From Margaritispora aquatica (lineage: Eukaryota; Ascomycota; Leotiomycetes; Helotiales; Discinellaceae), in assembly GCA_007644065.1 (NCBI GenBank), contig VJWN01000009.1:868001-932000 (forward strand): a DNA stretch of 64,000 bases, given 5' to 3'. Made by a program: the position numbers and the translations under genes. Every line of letters starts with the position of its first letter. Position 1 is the stretch's first letter. Positions 33,347 to 44,509 of this stretch are shown one piece after another. The notes beneath the pieces were generated by a model. The model did no database searches and was not told where the DNA came from. It worked only from the letters and a program-made list of their open reading frames with translations.

Positions 33347-34171
33347 GATAAGGACATGTCTGCGATGTCGCGTTCGATATCGCAGGCTTCGGATTGGTAT
33401 AATGACCTGTTAGATGATTTCATCAAATGAGTTTGGGGTGGCTGGGGTTGAGGTTTGCGGAAGTGATGGTTATGGGAAATGTGGTGGATTATGCAGACGC
33501 GCTGTAAAATAAAGGGAACAAGAAGTGTATAGTAAAGGTACTGTTGCAGTGATATGAGAATCATGTTGAAATAAGCTGCTTCCAAGCGTTCTAATCACAA
33601 TGTGAAAGAGATTGGGAGAAGAATGCTGGGGAGAGCTGCTCCTCGGCAACCTGCACAAATACCACCTGACCTACAACACCCACGACTTGCCTAATGGATT
33701 TGGTTTGTCTAATAACCGAGTAGAAGAAGAGGCAGAGAAATATGATCGTAGTTAAATGATCATACCATATATTGGTAGAGATCATTATTCTTCGTACAGT
33801 TGGGTTCAAATATGCTTGTCAGTTTCACGAAGAAAACAGGATATCGTGACCCAACTCTCAGCCCATGCAGATGCCACAATGAGAAAAAGTAACAACTTGG
33901 ACAGAAACCTTTTCATTGTCGCTACGTACGCTCATGAAACTCCAGAAAAATCAGATATCCTAAGTACAGTAACTCCACAATAACGACAAGACTGCATCCC
34001 CAAACGCCTTGCCGTTGCATGCAACTCCTACCCCAGGTATCGCTCCAATTCATGATTCACAAATCGTACCGAAACGCCGCGATTCCAAAGAAGAAGCAGG
34101 CTTTGCGATGAGGTGAAATCAAAGCCCATCCTTCAGATCGAGCCCTTCAATTCAGAGTCATGCCCTTAAAC
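33347..34171. other. intergenic region between converging genes
   Basis: 825 bp, no gene seen; 3' UTRs of RTA1-like B (+) and the disordered protein (-) are expected here. Confidence 0.45.
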
Positions 34172-35998
34172 TCAAAGCGTGCCCTTAACGCAGTTATCAC
34201 AAACAGGATGCTTGCAAGTCCTGCACGTCTTCCGAAGTCGATGGTTCATCTGCTCACACTACGAAAGACACATGTTAGCATCAAATCCAAAACCCCAACC
34301 ATCAAAAAACAAAAACAAGAACGCAAGCAAAACAAGAAAAAAGGAACTAACCTCAACACCAATTCGATTGCCACAGCAATACCACTGAGTCCATGGCATC
34401 TCACCCTTCTTCATATGCTTCGCGAATCCAAACAGGTACTCCCGACCCTTACCGAACAGGCCTTTGAATCGCGCTCCCATTCCCGGTCCAGCTCCCTTGC
34501 CCTTCGCATTTGCATTGGCCATATCAGCACCGATATCAGGAATAGCTCCAGCACCAAATAGAACCACAGCCGATGACGGTGGACCCATTTCGCTGCCCTT
34601 AGCAGCATCAACAGCCCCATCGAGCGAGGCGCGAGCATAGATGACTCCACCACAAAGGACACTATCATCATCATCATCATTCTCAACGCCCTCAGCGATA
34701 TCTCTAGCGCCACTAGAACCCTCCCAAGGAATCTTAGAGTCCAACAGACGCAGATCAGGCGAAGTAGCGAATCTCTGAGCCATGCCGAGGCCAGCGTGAT
34801 GAGAGAACGAGTTCGAAGGAGCGCGGCAGTGCTGTTCTGGGGAAAGCTCTTCTGGGACGTCACCGCCTAGCACAACACCTGTTGAGGAAGGTGGTGCCTT
34901 GGTGGAGGAGTCGCGAGTGTATGTATCGGAGACAGCAGGGCTGGGTGTGCGGCGGTTGTAGCTTGCACGAGGTTGATCGAGATTGTTTGACCCGGAAGCA
35001 GATGCGAAACCAGGGTTTGAAGGATCCAATTCGTACATGACTGAATATCTCTTGTTCACAACACGAGCATTACCGTCCTCATCACCTCTAGCTCCACTGC
35101 CCTCTCCATCCTCTGAGCCTGTGGTGATGGGGGGAGATGGGCTGTTATCAGGATGACGCTGCTTCTTTTCGTCTTCAGTAGATGAGACCTCGCCATCAGG
35201 AAGGCAATCAACGGGAACCTGGCCGAGTGTGCTGATCGGATGTTGAGCGAGTGGGTTTGGGTGGTAAAGCGGCCATTGCAGCGAGGAGGTGCGTGGTGGA
35301 TATTGGGATGGCGAGGCGTCTTGTGGTTTTTGAGCGACGTCGATCTCCTCCTTATTTCCCTTCGCATCAGGCTTCTTGACTTCTTGCTCTTCAGCAGCGA
35401 GGTCTTCGTTGTCAGACTCATCTCCCTTTGCTTCTGTCGCCTTACCTCGAGCTTCCAATTCATCAAACTCAAGCTTTTGGAGACCTGTATAGGAGGCGTA
35501 TTCTTCGGGGTTGTTTGTGAACGAAGGAATGACATACTCGGGATCGTCAACAAAGTCGGAACCGCAAATCGTAATGGCATCGTAAGGTGTGTCGGAAGCA
35601 CAGGCTGCGATGCTTAGGTTGTCAATACTATCGTCGATCTTGGTTGAATCTTCGAGCAAGGACTCCGTAAGAGCGACAGGCGTATCTTTTGGGGTTTCGA
35701 TCTTGATTTCGGTTTCCAAGACAGCAGTTTGAGATGTATCGTTGACAGATTCAATCTTTTCGATCTTAGATTCAGCTAGCGAGGTAGCAGTAACAGGCAC
35801 ATCACTGCACGCTTCGATCTTGTTGGCCTTAGAATCAGTCTCCAGGGTAGAAGCAACAGACGAATTATCATTCTCTTCAACCTTGGGAGCAATTTGCTCA
35901 GTCACAGCGACAGAATCGTTCTTCATCTGACTGGGTAGAATTGCCAAATCATCGCCGCCGTCCCTTGCAAGCATTGCAACAACAATCGGTTCCGTCAT
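34172..35998 (-). CDS. disordered acidic protein with C-terminal zinc-binding-like exon (2 exons)
   Basis: Exon 1 is 35998-34352 and exon 2 is 34258-34172, giving 577 aa. The 93-nt intron (GTTAGT...GTAG) is followed by an exon of only 28 codons plus stop, which completes a Cys-rich end: WYCCGNRIGVE joins CEQMNHRLRKTCRTCKHPVC and ends DNCVKGTL. The tail thus has CC, C, H, C-x2-C, C-x2-C, likely a small zinc-binding fold. The remaining 540 residues are low complexity: Glu/Asp/Ser/Thr-rich up to about 260, then Pro/Ser-rich, with a DDDDD run near 440 and a short globular-looking part (VLCGGVIYARASLDGAVDAAK). The ATG at 35998 was preferred to the longer frame start. No named family was recognised. 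Confidence 0.72.
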
Positions 35999-36516
35999 AT
36001 TGCTGATAGAACAAAATGGTAGCAGACGCGAAGATTGTGTGATATCTGATAGATCAAGAAAGGAGTACGCAAGTATTAGGAGCAGCAAAGAGCAAACTTG
36101 CTACTATAATTGAATGGATATAAAAGAGCAGAGTTGAAGATTCGCAGACGATGGATATTGCGTTCAACAACGCGATTCAAGAGGTTCCTTGAATGTCGAG
36201 AAATTGATGTCAACGAATTGGAAGGGGAAAAGAAAATTTTGAGGAAAAGGTTGAGACGATTCGCGGCTTTGGCCAAAAAGTTTGTCGAAAAGTGATTGTC
36301 GCGAGATACTTGAGGTCAAACGCAAAATTGGCAATTGGACGCGTTGAAAAGTGAATTTGCAAACCGGAGCCGAGCAGTGAATCGAGATAAGCTAATCAAG
36401 GCAAACACTGAACTTCAAAGACAATTGTTGCTCGGAGCCATAGTATGGTACTACCATTGCTTTATAGATATGAGGCTTTTCGAATAGCTCTAGCAGACCC
36501 ACCTTGATCATTTCCT
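35999..36516. other. intergenic region, no gene seen
   Basis: About 520 bp; includes the promoter side of the disordered-protein gene (-). A short Lys/Arg-rich frame at 36110-36295 has no support. Confidence 0.4.
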
Positions 36517-36949
36517 TCACAACAGCTTCTTCTTAACACCCCACTGCTCCCACGCCAAAGCCAATCCAGCCATCAGTCCAAAGGTGCCCTCGAGAACCGC
36601 CACATTTGCCCAAGGTCCTCCGTGACTTAGGAACACTGGGATAGCCACAATTCGTCCAAACACACACATCCACATGATAGTCCTATCATTCCTTCTGGCG
36701 GCATCGATATAAAATGCTCTGCCTTTAATTAGCGAAGCTCCATTTCAAGCACAAAAGCACGCATTTCTGAGAGGGAACAAACCCTATCGTTATACTACCT
36801 AATCCTATGGCATGTATGGCAGGAAGAGAATTTATCTCCATAGCTTTAAGATTGTATTTTGCTGCAGCTGGGATGAGAATACTGGTCGCGCCATTGAGGA
36901 CACCAAAGATGCCTTGGAAGCCAATGATTGACGAGGATACTGGAGGCAT
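36517..36949 (-). CDS. small four-helix membrane protein (2 exons)
   Basis: Exon 1 is 36949-36783 and exon 2 is 36718-36517, giving 122 aa. The 64-nt intron (donor GTTTGT, acceptor GGCAG) is the only in-phase solution. It joins GLGSITIG to AFYIDAARRNDRTIMWMCVF. Four hydrophobic segments are visible: SSIIGFQGIFGVLNGATSIL, LPAIHAIGLGSITIG, MWMCVFGRIVAIPVFL and NVAVLEGTFGLMAGLALAW. The C-terminus is basic (GVKKKLL). The second half would be missed by a long-ORF scan. It resembles small uncharacterised fungal integral membrane proteins; no enzymatic motif is visible. The frame runs up to a TTG at 36964, and an upstream exon is not excluded. Confidence 0.65.
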
Positions 36950-37308
36950 ACTTTTCTCAGACAAGGTGAACGGTATGGAGATTTGAAGGATGCTGAAAGC
37001 ATTGCACTCAGATATTTCGGTCTTTGTAGTCGAAAGAATGATTAGTAATACAAGCGAGATGGAAACCCGAAGGATCCCGAAACCTCAGTTGTTTTTGTCC
37101 ATGTAATTGTACAGGTGAATTTGCCGTGGCTCGACTGTTTATAGGTGGAATTCACTAGTGTCACAGCTGACTTCTCAATAGCATGAAATGAATTTCCTGA
37201 TCGAGTGCTCAAACCATTTTGCCGGATCCGGGTATCATGACGCCAAACACCAACTCCATAGAATAACCATAACACATATACTTTGTCGAGTCGGTCCATA
37301 CAGTACCG
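36950..37308. other. intergenic, no gene seen
   Basis: 359 bp between the start of the small membrane protein and the stop of APC10/DOC1, both on the minus strand; the promoter of the former is expected here. Confidence 0.4.
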
Positions 37309-38469
37309 TCATCTCAATTCCGGCTCTCCCATCCAGTCCGGTTCAACCAGCCATGCCCGCTCTCCTCCGTTTGCTCTCTCCTTAATAGGGACATCCTTTG
37401 CTTTGTGACGACTTTGACCAACCATGGCATCCAGTCCCCCCAAACCATCTCTTGCTCGTTCATCCTTCGCAAAGATTTTCAATCCTCTAACATGCGTGTC
37501 CTTGCCGTTCTGATGGTTCTCCATGATCCTAACTTGTACGAGGAAGCATCTCAGCGTCTTTCCATCTGGTCCACCACCCACATGATCTAATGGCACATCG
37601 ATCCAACCTTTCGGTTGTTCAAAACTGAGAGCAGAAAACGGTATTAGGTCGTGGTAGCCTGTGCCAGCAAAAAGTGTGATTCTAGTAGGAGTATACGACT
37701 CGTCGGCCTCGAAGTCTAAGTATATGCGAATTGCACGAATCAGAACCAGGCGAGAGAAGTGTATGTTGAGATGATGTGGCTGTGGTCCATCTGATCTGCG
37801 GAAAATCAGCATGGTTCAATGACTATCGAAGAAGCACATACTGCCAAAATTGGCCCATATCATCATTTCTCAATGCATCTACTCCACATCCTGGCTTACA
37901 ACTGCTGACTGTCCAGCTTGCAAGATTCCCGATTTCTTTCAATCCAAGAGAGGCGGGGTCAAAAGGTACATCGATCTCCATAGGAACTGTTTATGATTAC
38001 AGTCAGCGTTTGTCCTTACATTTTGACCATGTATGCTGGACAGTACCAATAGCTGGCGTTGGCATCCTATCTCTCACTTGAACCAATTGGGGAACAAATG
38101 TAACTGGGAGCGCCATTTTGGAACAGTTGGGATGCCTTGATCTGCGTGTTCATTGTCCAGAGCTTGATCGGAAACATAATAATTGTAGAACGGACCTTCT
38201 TCAACACCTCCTTCCTCTTCTTCAATCTCTGCACCTTCTTCCTCCACATCTTCTATATCACTGTCCTCGTCCTCCTCGGCACTCTGTCCTTCCTCATCCC
38301 CCACCGGATCCATTTCTTCATCATCGTCATCTTGGTCTACAAGAGGCGTTACAGGAGTTGCTACTGCAGATGGTACTGGAGTCACATCGCGTTGGAATGG
38401 GATTGTATTTGGACGTCTGCGGAAACGGAAACTTTGAAACGTTGAGCTGGGAGCCGGCGTTGGTGTCAT
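37309..38469 (-). CDS. DOC1: anaphase-promoting complex subunit 10 / DOC1 (about 4 exons)
   Basis: APC10/Doc1 is the substrate-recognition cofactor of the APC/C ubiquitin ligase. Proposed exons are 38469-38196, 38103-38020, 37986-37842 and 37795-37309, giving 329 aa in continuous phase. The DOC domain is unmistakable: LASWTVSSCKPGCGVDALRN, FWQSDGPQPHHLNIHF, LDFEADESYTPTRITLFAGTGYHDL, GWIDVPLDHVGG, FLVQVRIMENHQNGKDTHVR and GLKIFAKDE. The N-terminus is a long acidic Glu/Asp stretch, as in other filamentous fungi. The last two introns are ordinary. The first junction is uncertain: the phase-compatible donor is GTCCGT with acceptor CCCAG; alternatively translation starts at ATG 38113 (MALPVTFVPQLVQVRDRM) and the acidic frame is not part of the protein. 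Confidence 0.88.
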
Positions 38470-39495
38470 ATTGAACTTTACATTGGAAGCTGCTCTGTCT
38501 CTGTCTGGGAGACGCGACTGGTCGTGTCAAGGTGGGACATATTTTATGCCTTTGTCGTCAGGCATCTACAACCCCGCTTATTAAAAAGGGGCTGAGGGAT
38601 CTGCTCGGTAGTGCCGGGAATACTCCAGCACCTGTCCTCAGCCTGTCTCCAGTCATCATTGCTGACGAAGGAAACTTTCAAGTTTTTTTTTTTTTCCAAG
38701 AAATTCTTCCATATCGTGCACATGTCTTTTGCATTGGAAATCTCTCAAACTCATCGGTAAGCAACCCCGAAAATTGCCCAGAGATCAAGGGTTCTTGTTA
38801 TTCCCCGGGTTCTCTTGGCATACACTCAGCCTTCTTCGTGGATTCCTCCAAGGCTTGGTATTGTATATCTATTGCTCTTATGCTTCCATTTGTTGCACGT
38901 TTTCATGACTGCCGAGTCTTAACTCCAAGCATCAACTCGTGCCGATCACCTACCAAATATATCACATGCGCTATTTCGTAAGCCCTCTCCGTCCCTCTTC
39001 TGAGCAGATCATCGCTGCAAAACTCAGCCACGTACCGAACTATCTCCAGGTCCAGCATCTTGTTGCCATCCGCCTTTCCGTAAGCCTAGGTATTTCATTG
39101 GCCGATGATGTGCTTTCTTGGAAGCCCAAGATCCGTTTCGAATTCTTAATGACTATGATTGGTTAGGTTGGATGAAGTGAGCGTTGTCGGCAAGTGATGC
39201 AAAATGCTTATGTTGTGGGCTGTTGGTTTGTGACGTTTGAGGTCATGGATGAGAAATATATATCAATGCCAGTTCCCACTGGCATTTTGATCCACCATCT
39301 AGCAAACTTGACAATTTCCCATCAACTTGCAGTTCCAATAACAAGCAAATCAACACTTTCGTTACCTACAATTCTATACCCTGAGCTCGAAACTTGAGAA
39401 AAGATCCGTAATCGTCAAATATCATCGAACAAACGCATCAAAATCGCTTAAGACTCATACCACCTCACCATACCACCCCAATTCGCACCTCCAAA
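38470..39495. other. 1-kb divergent intergenic region
   Basis: It lies between DOC1 (-) and the small gene at 39496 (+). A T-run is near 38682-38694. A 149-codon frame at 38532-38981 has no domain and poor composition, so no gene was called. Confidence 0.4.
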
Positions 39496-39787
39496 ATGTT
39501 TGACAAGTACGTAGTTTGAACCAGAAATTATCTTCCACACAACGAACTCACATTCCACCAGATTTTTCATGAGCCGCAGAGCAATCAAAGAACTCAAAGC
39601 TCGAGACGAAGAACTCTTCCAAGAATACACGAAAATGTGCCAAGTCGAACAGCAGAGGAAGTCGCAGATGCTACCCACATATGGCGAAGTGAAGGCAGGG
39701 AGCGGCGAGACCGTGCCTGGGGCCGATTGGGCTCACGTACGGTCAAGCAGGACGACGAGCGTGACGTCGAGTACAGGGTCGCATTGA
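39496..39787 (+). CDS. small coiled-coil protein of unknown function (2 exons)
   Basis: Exon 1 is the 11-nt 39496-39506; after a 55-nt intron (GTACGT...CCAG), exon 2 is 39562-39787, giving 78 aa. The N-terminus MFDKFFMSRRAIKELKARDE and the following Glu/Gln/Lys helix (LFQEYTKMCQVEQQ) predict a short amphipathic coil; the C-terminus is Ser/Thr-rich. The frame, splice borders and strong helix support a real gene, but no family was recognised. A second open frame overlaps it (39637-39948) and reads like a basic protein; a frameshift or alternative splicing joining the two cannot be excluded. Confidence 0.5.
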
Positions 39788-42700
39788 AGCTGCTATCTCA
39801 CCGAGAGATCTCGGTGCCGGGAATAAAGCCGCGACAGGAATATGACAAGAGATGGCATCGGGTTGTTAGTGACTCAGAGGGAAGGATCAAGATGAGGAAT
39901 GAAAGCTTTCGCAGCTCCTTTCTGTGCGTGGGAAGGAAATTCCATTAGGCGTTGGTCAATCAAGCGAGGGCATGGACATGGCGTTGGGGATTTGAGGTGA
40001 TTACTCAGACTTGCACATGAAACTTTAAAATATCGAGATCGAGGTCGAGATCGGATACCCACGTAATTAGATACAATCACATAAATATTAACATCATATC
40101 GAGATATTGTCAGCACATAACTGATACTGATTTGATCACAATACATTCCGATGACATCCAACCTAATCAGTTTTCTATCAAATTCAAATGTGTGTTCAGA
40201 AAGTGAACTTTCGAATGGATGTATGCTATTATGGATCTTGATATACCATCTGTTCTTAGTATCATAGATGGTCATAGAGTTCTTGTAAAGTGTAACGGCC
40301 ACGGAAGGAACAAAATTAGGGCGCGGGGCAATTAGGCGTGTCACTCTCCAGAACAATGAAACGCATAATCGACCTCAGCAATCGACGATCAAGACCAAAA
40401 ACAATTGATATCAAGTCATCAATCCCAATATTCCATCCCAAAAATGCACTTCCTCCTCACTTTCTCGTTCCTCGGCCCACAGCTCCTTCAATCTCCCAAC
40501 CCGATCATCAAAGTGCCTTCTTCTTCTTCTTCTTCTTCTTCTTCTTCTTCTTCTGAAATACATACACCTATCACCAACACACACGTTAGCCTTCTTTCAA
40601 CATTTAAGAATTTAAACATCTCGCCACACCAGATCTCTCAATCTGTCTCCGGTTTCTACACGCCCAAAAGAAAAGCTCATCGTAGGACATGACGAGGGAG
40701 CGTGAGCTATAAGCATGTATTAGTGCGATTTCCTGCCGTCAGTCTGGGGAGGTTTTTGTTTTGTTTTGTTCTGTTTTGCCGTTATGTTCCTTATTATTAC
40801 TCGACTTAGTTGTTCTTCTCAGATTTGTTGCTGCCAACTCCATTGAGTAGTTGTGCAGTCGTGTCACTGTCAAGAACTCGCTTAACCAAGTGGGGACATT
40901 CGAACAACAACAATGTAAGTAGCAACAACCTAACTGATAACGATCCTCATGTGGAGATCTCGATACATTTTTCACTTTTATCTATGCCTCAAACTTAATC
41001 TGTCTCAAACCACTAAACAAGACACACACTTCCAAGAAACAAGGTCCAACTTATGTGGCATGAGGAGGTGGACGTGGAGATAAAATTAGAACGATGAGCT
41101 CTGCCTCGCCTAGCATGTTGTTGGTATTGGTTATTTTCGTGAGTTAAAGCTGTGATTCATATAGTGTTTCCTTTATCACAATACAAAACCGACCTCAGAG
41201 TGTTCAGCGCCAAAATAGCATAAAGCGAAAAGGGGACATGAGTTCGTCTTTGAGACTGGCGTTAATTATTATGCACTTGGATGTCGATGGCTTTAGATGA
41301 GGAAAATATTTGCTGTGAGTGCTGTGTGAAATCGTCCCCCATTGTCACGCTAAAAAGAGACTTTGATATTCTTTTTCATAACTGCATTGACACTGAACTC
41401 CAAGCAGAGCTATTCGTTGACAATATTTTGCTACTCATCATCAAAGCCAGCACGATCGTAGCATTGACTCGATACCGAGACCAATCATAACCATCACAGG
41501 CTTCTATAGCACTACCCACTCCGCTCAAAAGATTCAGCACTCAAGAACGAGATAATTTAAGAGCCACTTTAGTTTGTTTACTAAGAACAAACTCATCGTG
41601 TAATATAAGAGAGTGTCAATAGTGTTTATATATAAAGCACCCTTCAGCTCAAAATCAAGAACGCTAAGCACCATCAGACTCTATTTCGCTACACATCATG
41701 TTCCAAGTGCCAATGTTGCGTAAATTCTGTCCTAAGGCATACCTTGAATCACAATAGAGATTTCCGTCATAAATCAAGTATTTTTTGGTGGAACCTGTAA
41801 TAGCTACTCTGTGTCCAGATTTCGAAACAAGGTATTCCCTCTTGGAAGGAAGATACTTACAAAAAAACTCTACAGATGACAATAGTCAAGTCACTGTACC
41901 CTCAAAGGGGACCTGCCTTGAATCATGGAGTAGAGTAATTGCGTCGCCATGTCTCAAACCAAAGACTTCGAGTCAACTGTAGAATTGAAAGTCTAAACAT
42001 CGGAATATCAGCACCAAAGAACCAACTCCGTAGCTGTGTGCATATTTCCACTCAAGCTCGTGCCTTGTTACCTTCTCCTGTCAGCTAAGCCGAGTGATAT
42101 ATGTATATATATCTCCCCCAGCCTCCATCCTCCGGGAAGTGAGTTTGAGAAAACTAAAAGAAAAAAAAAAAGTAAGATTTCAACTAAACTCACAACGTTT
42201 ATCCTTGAACTCGAAAGCTCATACACGACGGACAACGACTCAGTAATTCTACCTCTTTTAAATTATTAAACATCTTTGATTCCTTATAAATACAATCTAT
42301 CGTACTACCTACCAAGTTGTCAAGCAACTTCAAATCAGAATGGGCTAGCATGAATGTCGCCGCCAGCTGAAGAGCTCCCCTGCTTTCCTCCTAGCTCAAA
42401 TTGATTAAGAGGATTTACCTAGATCGATTTCAGTGCAGAGTTAGTTTTGTCTTATATGGCGACTAGAAAGGATCTTGAATGCACGAACAGTCGAAAGATG
42501 TTTGTTGCTGCCACTGGAGAGAGCAAGGAACTGTGTGTGTATGACAGCAGTATAACACCATTCCACAATAGTACTTGACATCAACAACCCCTGTCTACCT
42601 CTTTCACCATTGATCAAAATCTAAGATAAAATTTGAACCACTTTCATGTCAACGCACACATACAGATTTCCTCTAAATCCTTCCAAACATCCAATACTAC

Positions 42701-43136
42701 ACACCAAGTAAAACCACACACACCGAAAAATGTGCAAAAAACGCAGGAGCTCTACCACCTGGGCGCGTAACCTCATTGAATGACGACTAGTCTCTTCTAC
42801 TTGTTGAGGCGTAGAGTATATATACATAAAACTTCACCCAAAGATTCGAGAACCGTTGAAGTGAGAAAGAGAGAAAAACTCAAATGCTGGCATTAAAATT
42901 CTCTTTCCACTCCACTCTCTGTAAAAGTAAGGTAGATACCGAGCTTGGTGATCACTAGAGCAACGAAACTGTAATCAAGTAGTGGATCACTAGCTAAGAT
43001 ATAATTAACTAAAGATCTTGAACTCGACCCAGAGCCACCACGAGCATGCATCACCAAAGTACCATCCTCCTCTCAAAGCCCCTCCCCTTCCCTTCCCCTC
43101 GCCCATTCGATCCCATCCCCAATCTCCAACAGAGCA
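39788..43136. other. 3.3-kb gene-free region
   Basis: The longest stretch without a supported gene. It holds a (TTC)n microsatellite at 40518-40554, a GTTTTGTTTTGTTCTGTTTTG tract near 40758-40778 and an A-run at 42161-42172. Short frames (for example 41281-41490 and 42621-42827) have no motifs. No RNA gene or transposon was recognised. Confidence 0.45.
40518..40554. repeat. (TTC)12 microsatellite
   Basis: About twelve uninterrupted TTC trinucleotides, non-coding. Confidence 0.85.
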
Positions 43137-43739
43137 CTAAATCCGACTCCCCTCCCTCAAACCTGCACCATACGCCTCAAACACCAACTTCATCTGATCC
43201 CTCACCCTCCTAAACTCAGCCAACACCTCTTCCTCGCTGCCAACCGCGTGGGCCGGGTCGTCGAAGCCCCAATGGTACCTATTGAGCTGGCCGGGGAAGA
43301 ACGGACACACCTGATCCGCGTTGCCGCAGACGGTGATGACTGTCGTGATGGAACCTTCGACTTGCACTTCCACTTTCACCCTCGACTCCTCCCCAGCCGC
43401 ATCCTCGCTCTTCACCTCCCCCTCCTCCCCGATCCTCAATTCAGCAAGCGTCTCGCTGACAGTAGGCTTCGTAGGCGTCTTAGCAACACCAAGGAAAAGA
43501 TCCATATGCTTCGACGTATGGCCCGAGATATCAATCCCAATCTCGCTCATGACTTGCACAGCGAGGGGATGCACGTAGCCCGCAGGCTTGGAGCCCGCAC
43601 TATGGACGTTGACGAGGGCGCCGGCGGCGGAGGCGCGGAGCAGACCCTCGCCCATGTGCGAGCGGCAGGAGTTACCGGTGCAGAGGATGAGGATGTTTGG
43701 TTTTGGGGTTGGGGTTGGGGTTGGGGTTGGGGAGGCCAT
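43137..43739 (-). CDS. thioredoxin-coupled-type arsenate reductase / LMW phosphatase-fold protein
   Basis: A single exon of 200 aa from the ATG at 43739; upstream codons belong to the leader. After a TPTPTPTP repeat, residues 15-35 form beta strand plus P-loop with nucleophile motif Cys20-x4-Cys25-Arg26 ([13 protein letters not shown]), as in low-molecular-weight tyrosine phosphatases and ArsC. Cys138 and Cys145 (CGNADQVC) match the C-x6-C redox pair of the thioredoxin-dependent ArsC class (Cys82/Cys89 in the staphylococcal enzyme), which relays electrons after arsenate reduction. Residues about 88-128 are an acidic/Thr insertion before that pair that bacterial enzymes lack. The closest fold relatives are bacterial, so horizontal origin is possible but untested. 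Predicted cytosolic. Confidence 0.85.
   Translation of the reverse strand: MASPTPTPTPTPKPNILILCTGNSCRSHMGEGLLRASAAGALVNVHSAGSKPAGYVHPLAVQVMSEIGIDISGHTSKHMDLFLGVAKTPTKPTVSETLAELRIGEEGEVKSEDAAGEESRVKVEVQVEGSITTVITVCGNADQVCPFFPGQLNRYHWGFDDPAHAVGSEEEVLAEFRRVRDQMKLVFEAYGAGLREGSRI
43705..43734. repeat. coding (GGGGTT)n repeat
   Basis: About five GGGGTT hexamers on the plus strand encode the Pro-Thr repeat at the N-terminus of the arsenate reductase-like protein on the minus strand. Confidence 0.8.
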
Positions 43740-44509
43740 GGTGAGCGTTGTTATATATATGTATGTGTGAGTGAGTGAGTGAGAGTCAGTAGATATGTGG
43801 TGGTGGTAAAGTATAAGCAAATGAGAGAGAAAGAGAGGGAGGTGCGTTTGAGTTAAACAATCATGTGAAGATGAAGATGAAGATGAAGGGATGGAGAAGA
43901 GCAGGTGAGCACTCCCACCTACTTATACTCAGCCACGCCTAAGCTGCCAGACCTTCTTCTCCGGACCCAGAGCCTAGACTTATAACGCAGTCCTTCCAAC
44001 TGAGCATTGAGTCGAGACTGCCATGAGTTGTGAGAGCTTGTCAAACAAAAAAAAGCACTTCCTCGCTTAGTTGACAGAATGTCACTGCCTCGCCGTGATT
44101 GGCTACAACTTCCTCCCTCTTCTTAAGCGAGGAGAGGTTCACTCCTCAACTTCAACATCTGTCAAAGAAAAAGGAAGAGGAGCATGAAGGGAGAAAGTGG
44201 AAAAGAGTATGTGGGTAGATACGGTATGTATTGATTAAACGCTATATCATCTATCACGCCTTCCCTAATTGTCATCTATGCACACTGTACACTTCCAAAA
44301 ATCTCACCACTTCATCTCTTCCCTACCAAATATGCTCCGCAACACCAAACAGCCCAAGATAATATTCGCACTCCATGTGATATATCTTGTCTCTTTTTCT
44401 CTCCCTCTCTGTCTCTCTCACACACTCTCTCTTGCCTTTCGCTGATTACCTGTAAACCCGCACATCCAGTAAGTGTGCATATTAAAATCCACTATCCGTA
44501 TCCACTCAA
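43740..44509. other. 770-bp intergenic region, promoter side of the ArsC-like gene
   Basis: It contains a TGAG repeat (43766-43782), GAAGAT repeats near 43867-43888 and a long CT/TCTC tract (44390-44432). No gene was seen. Confidence 0.45.

Noticed and set aside
38532..38981. 149-codon frame as a gene
   Set aside because: Composition unlike a protein (Phe run from a T-tract, scattered Cys/Ser/Pro), no splice partner or homology seen.
43705..43734. GGGGTT repeat resembling a telomere
   Set aside because: It is internal, short and encodes a Pro-Thr repeat in frame within the ArsC-like gene.
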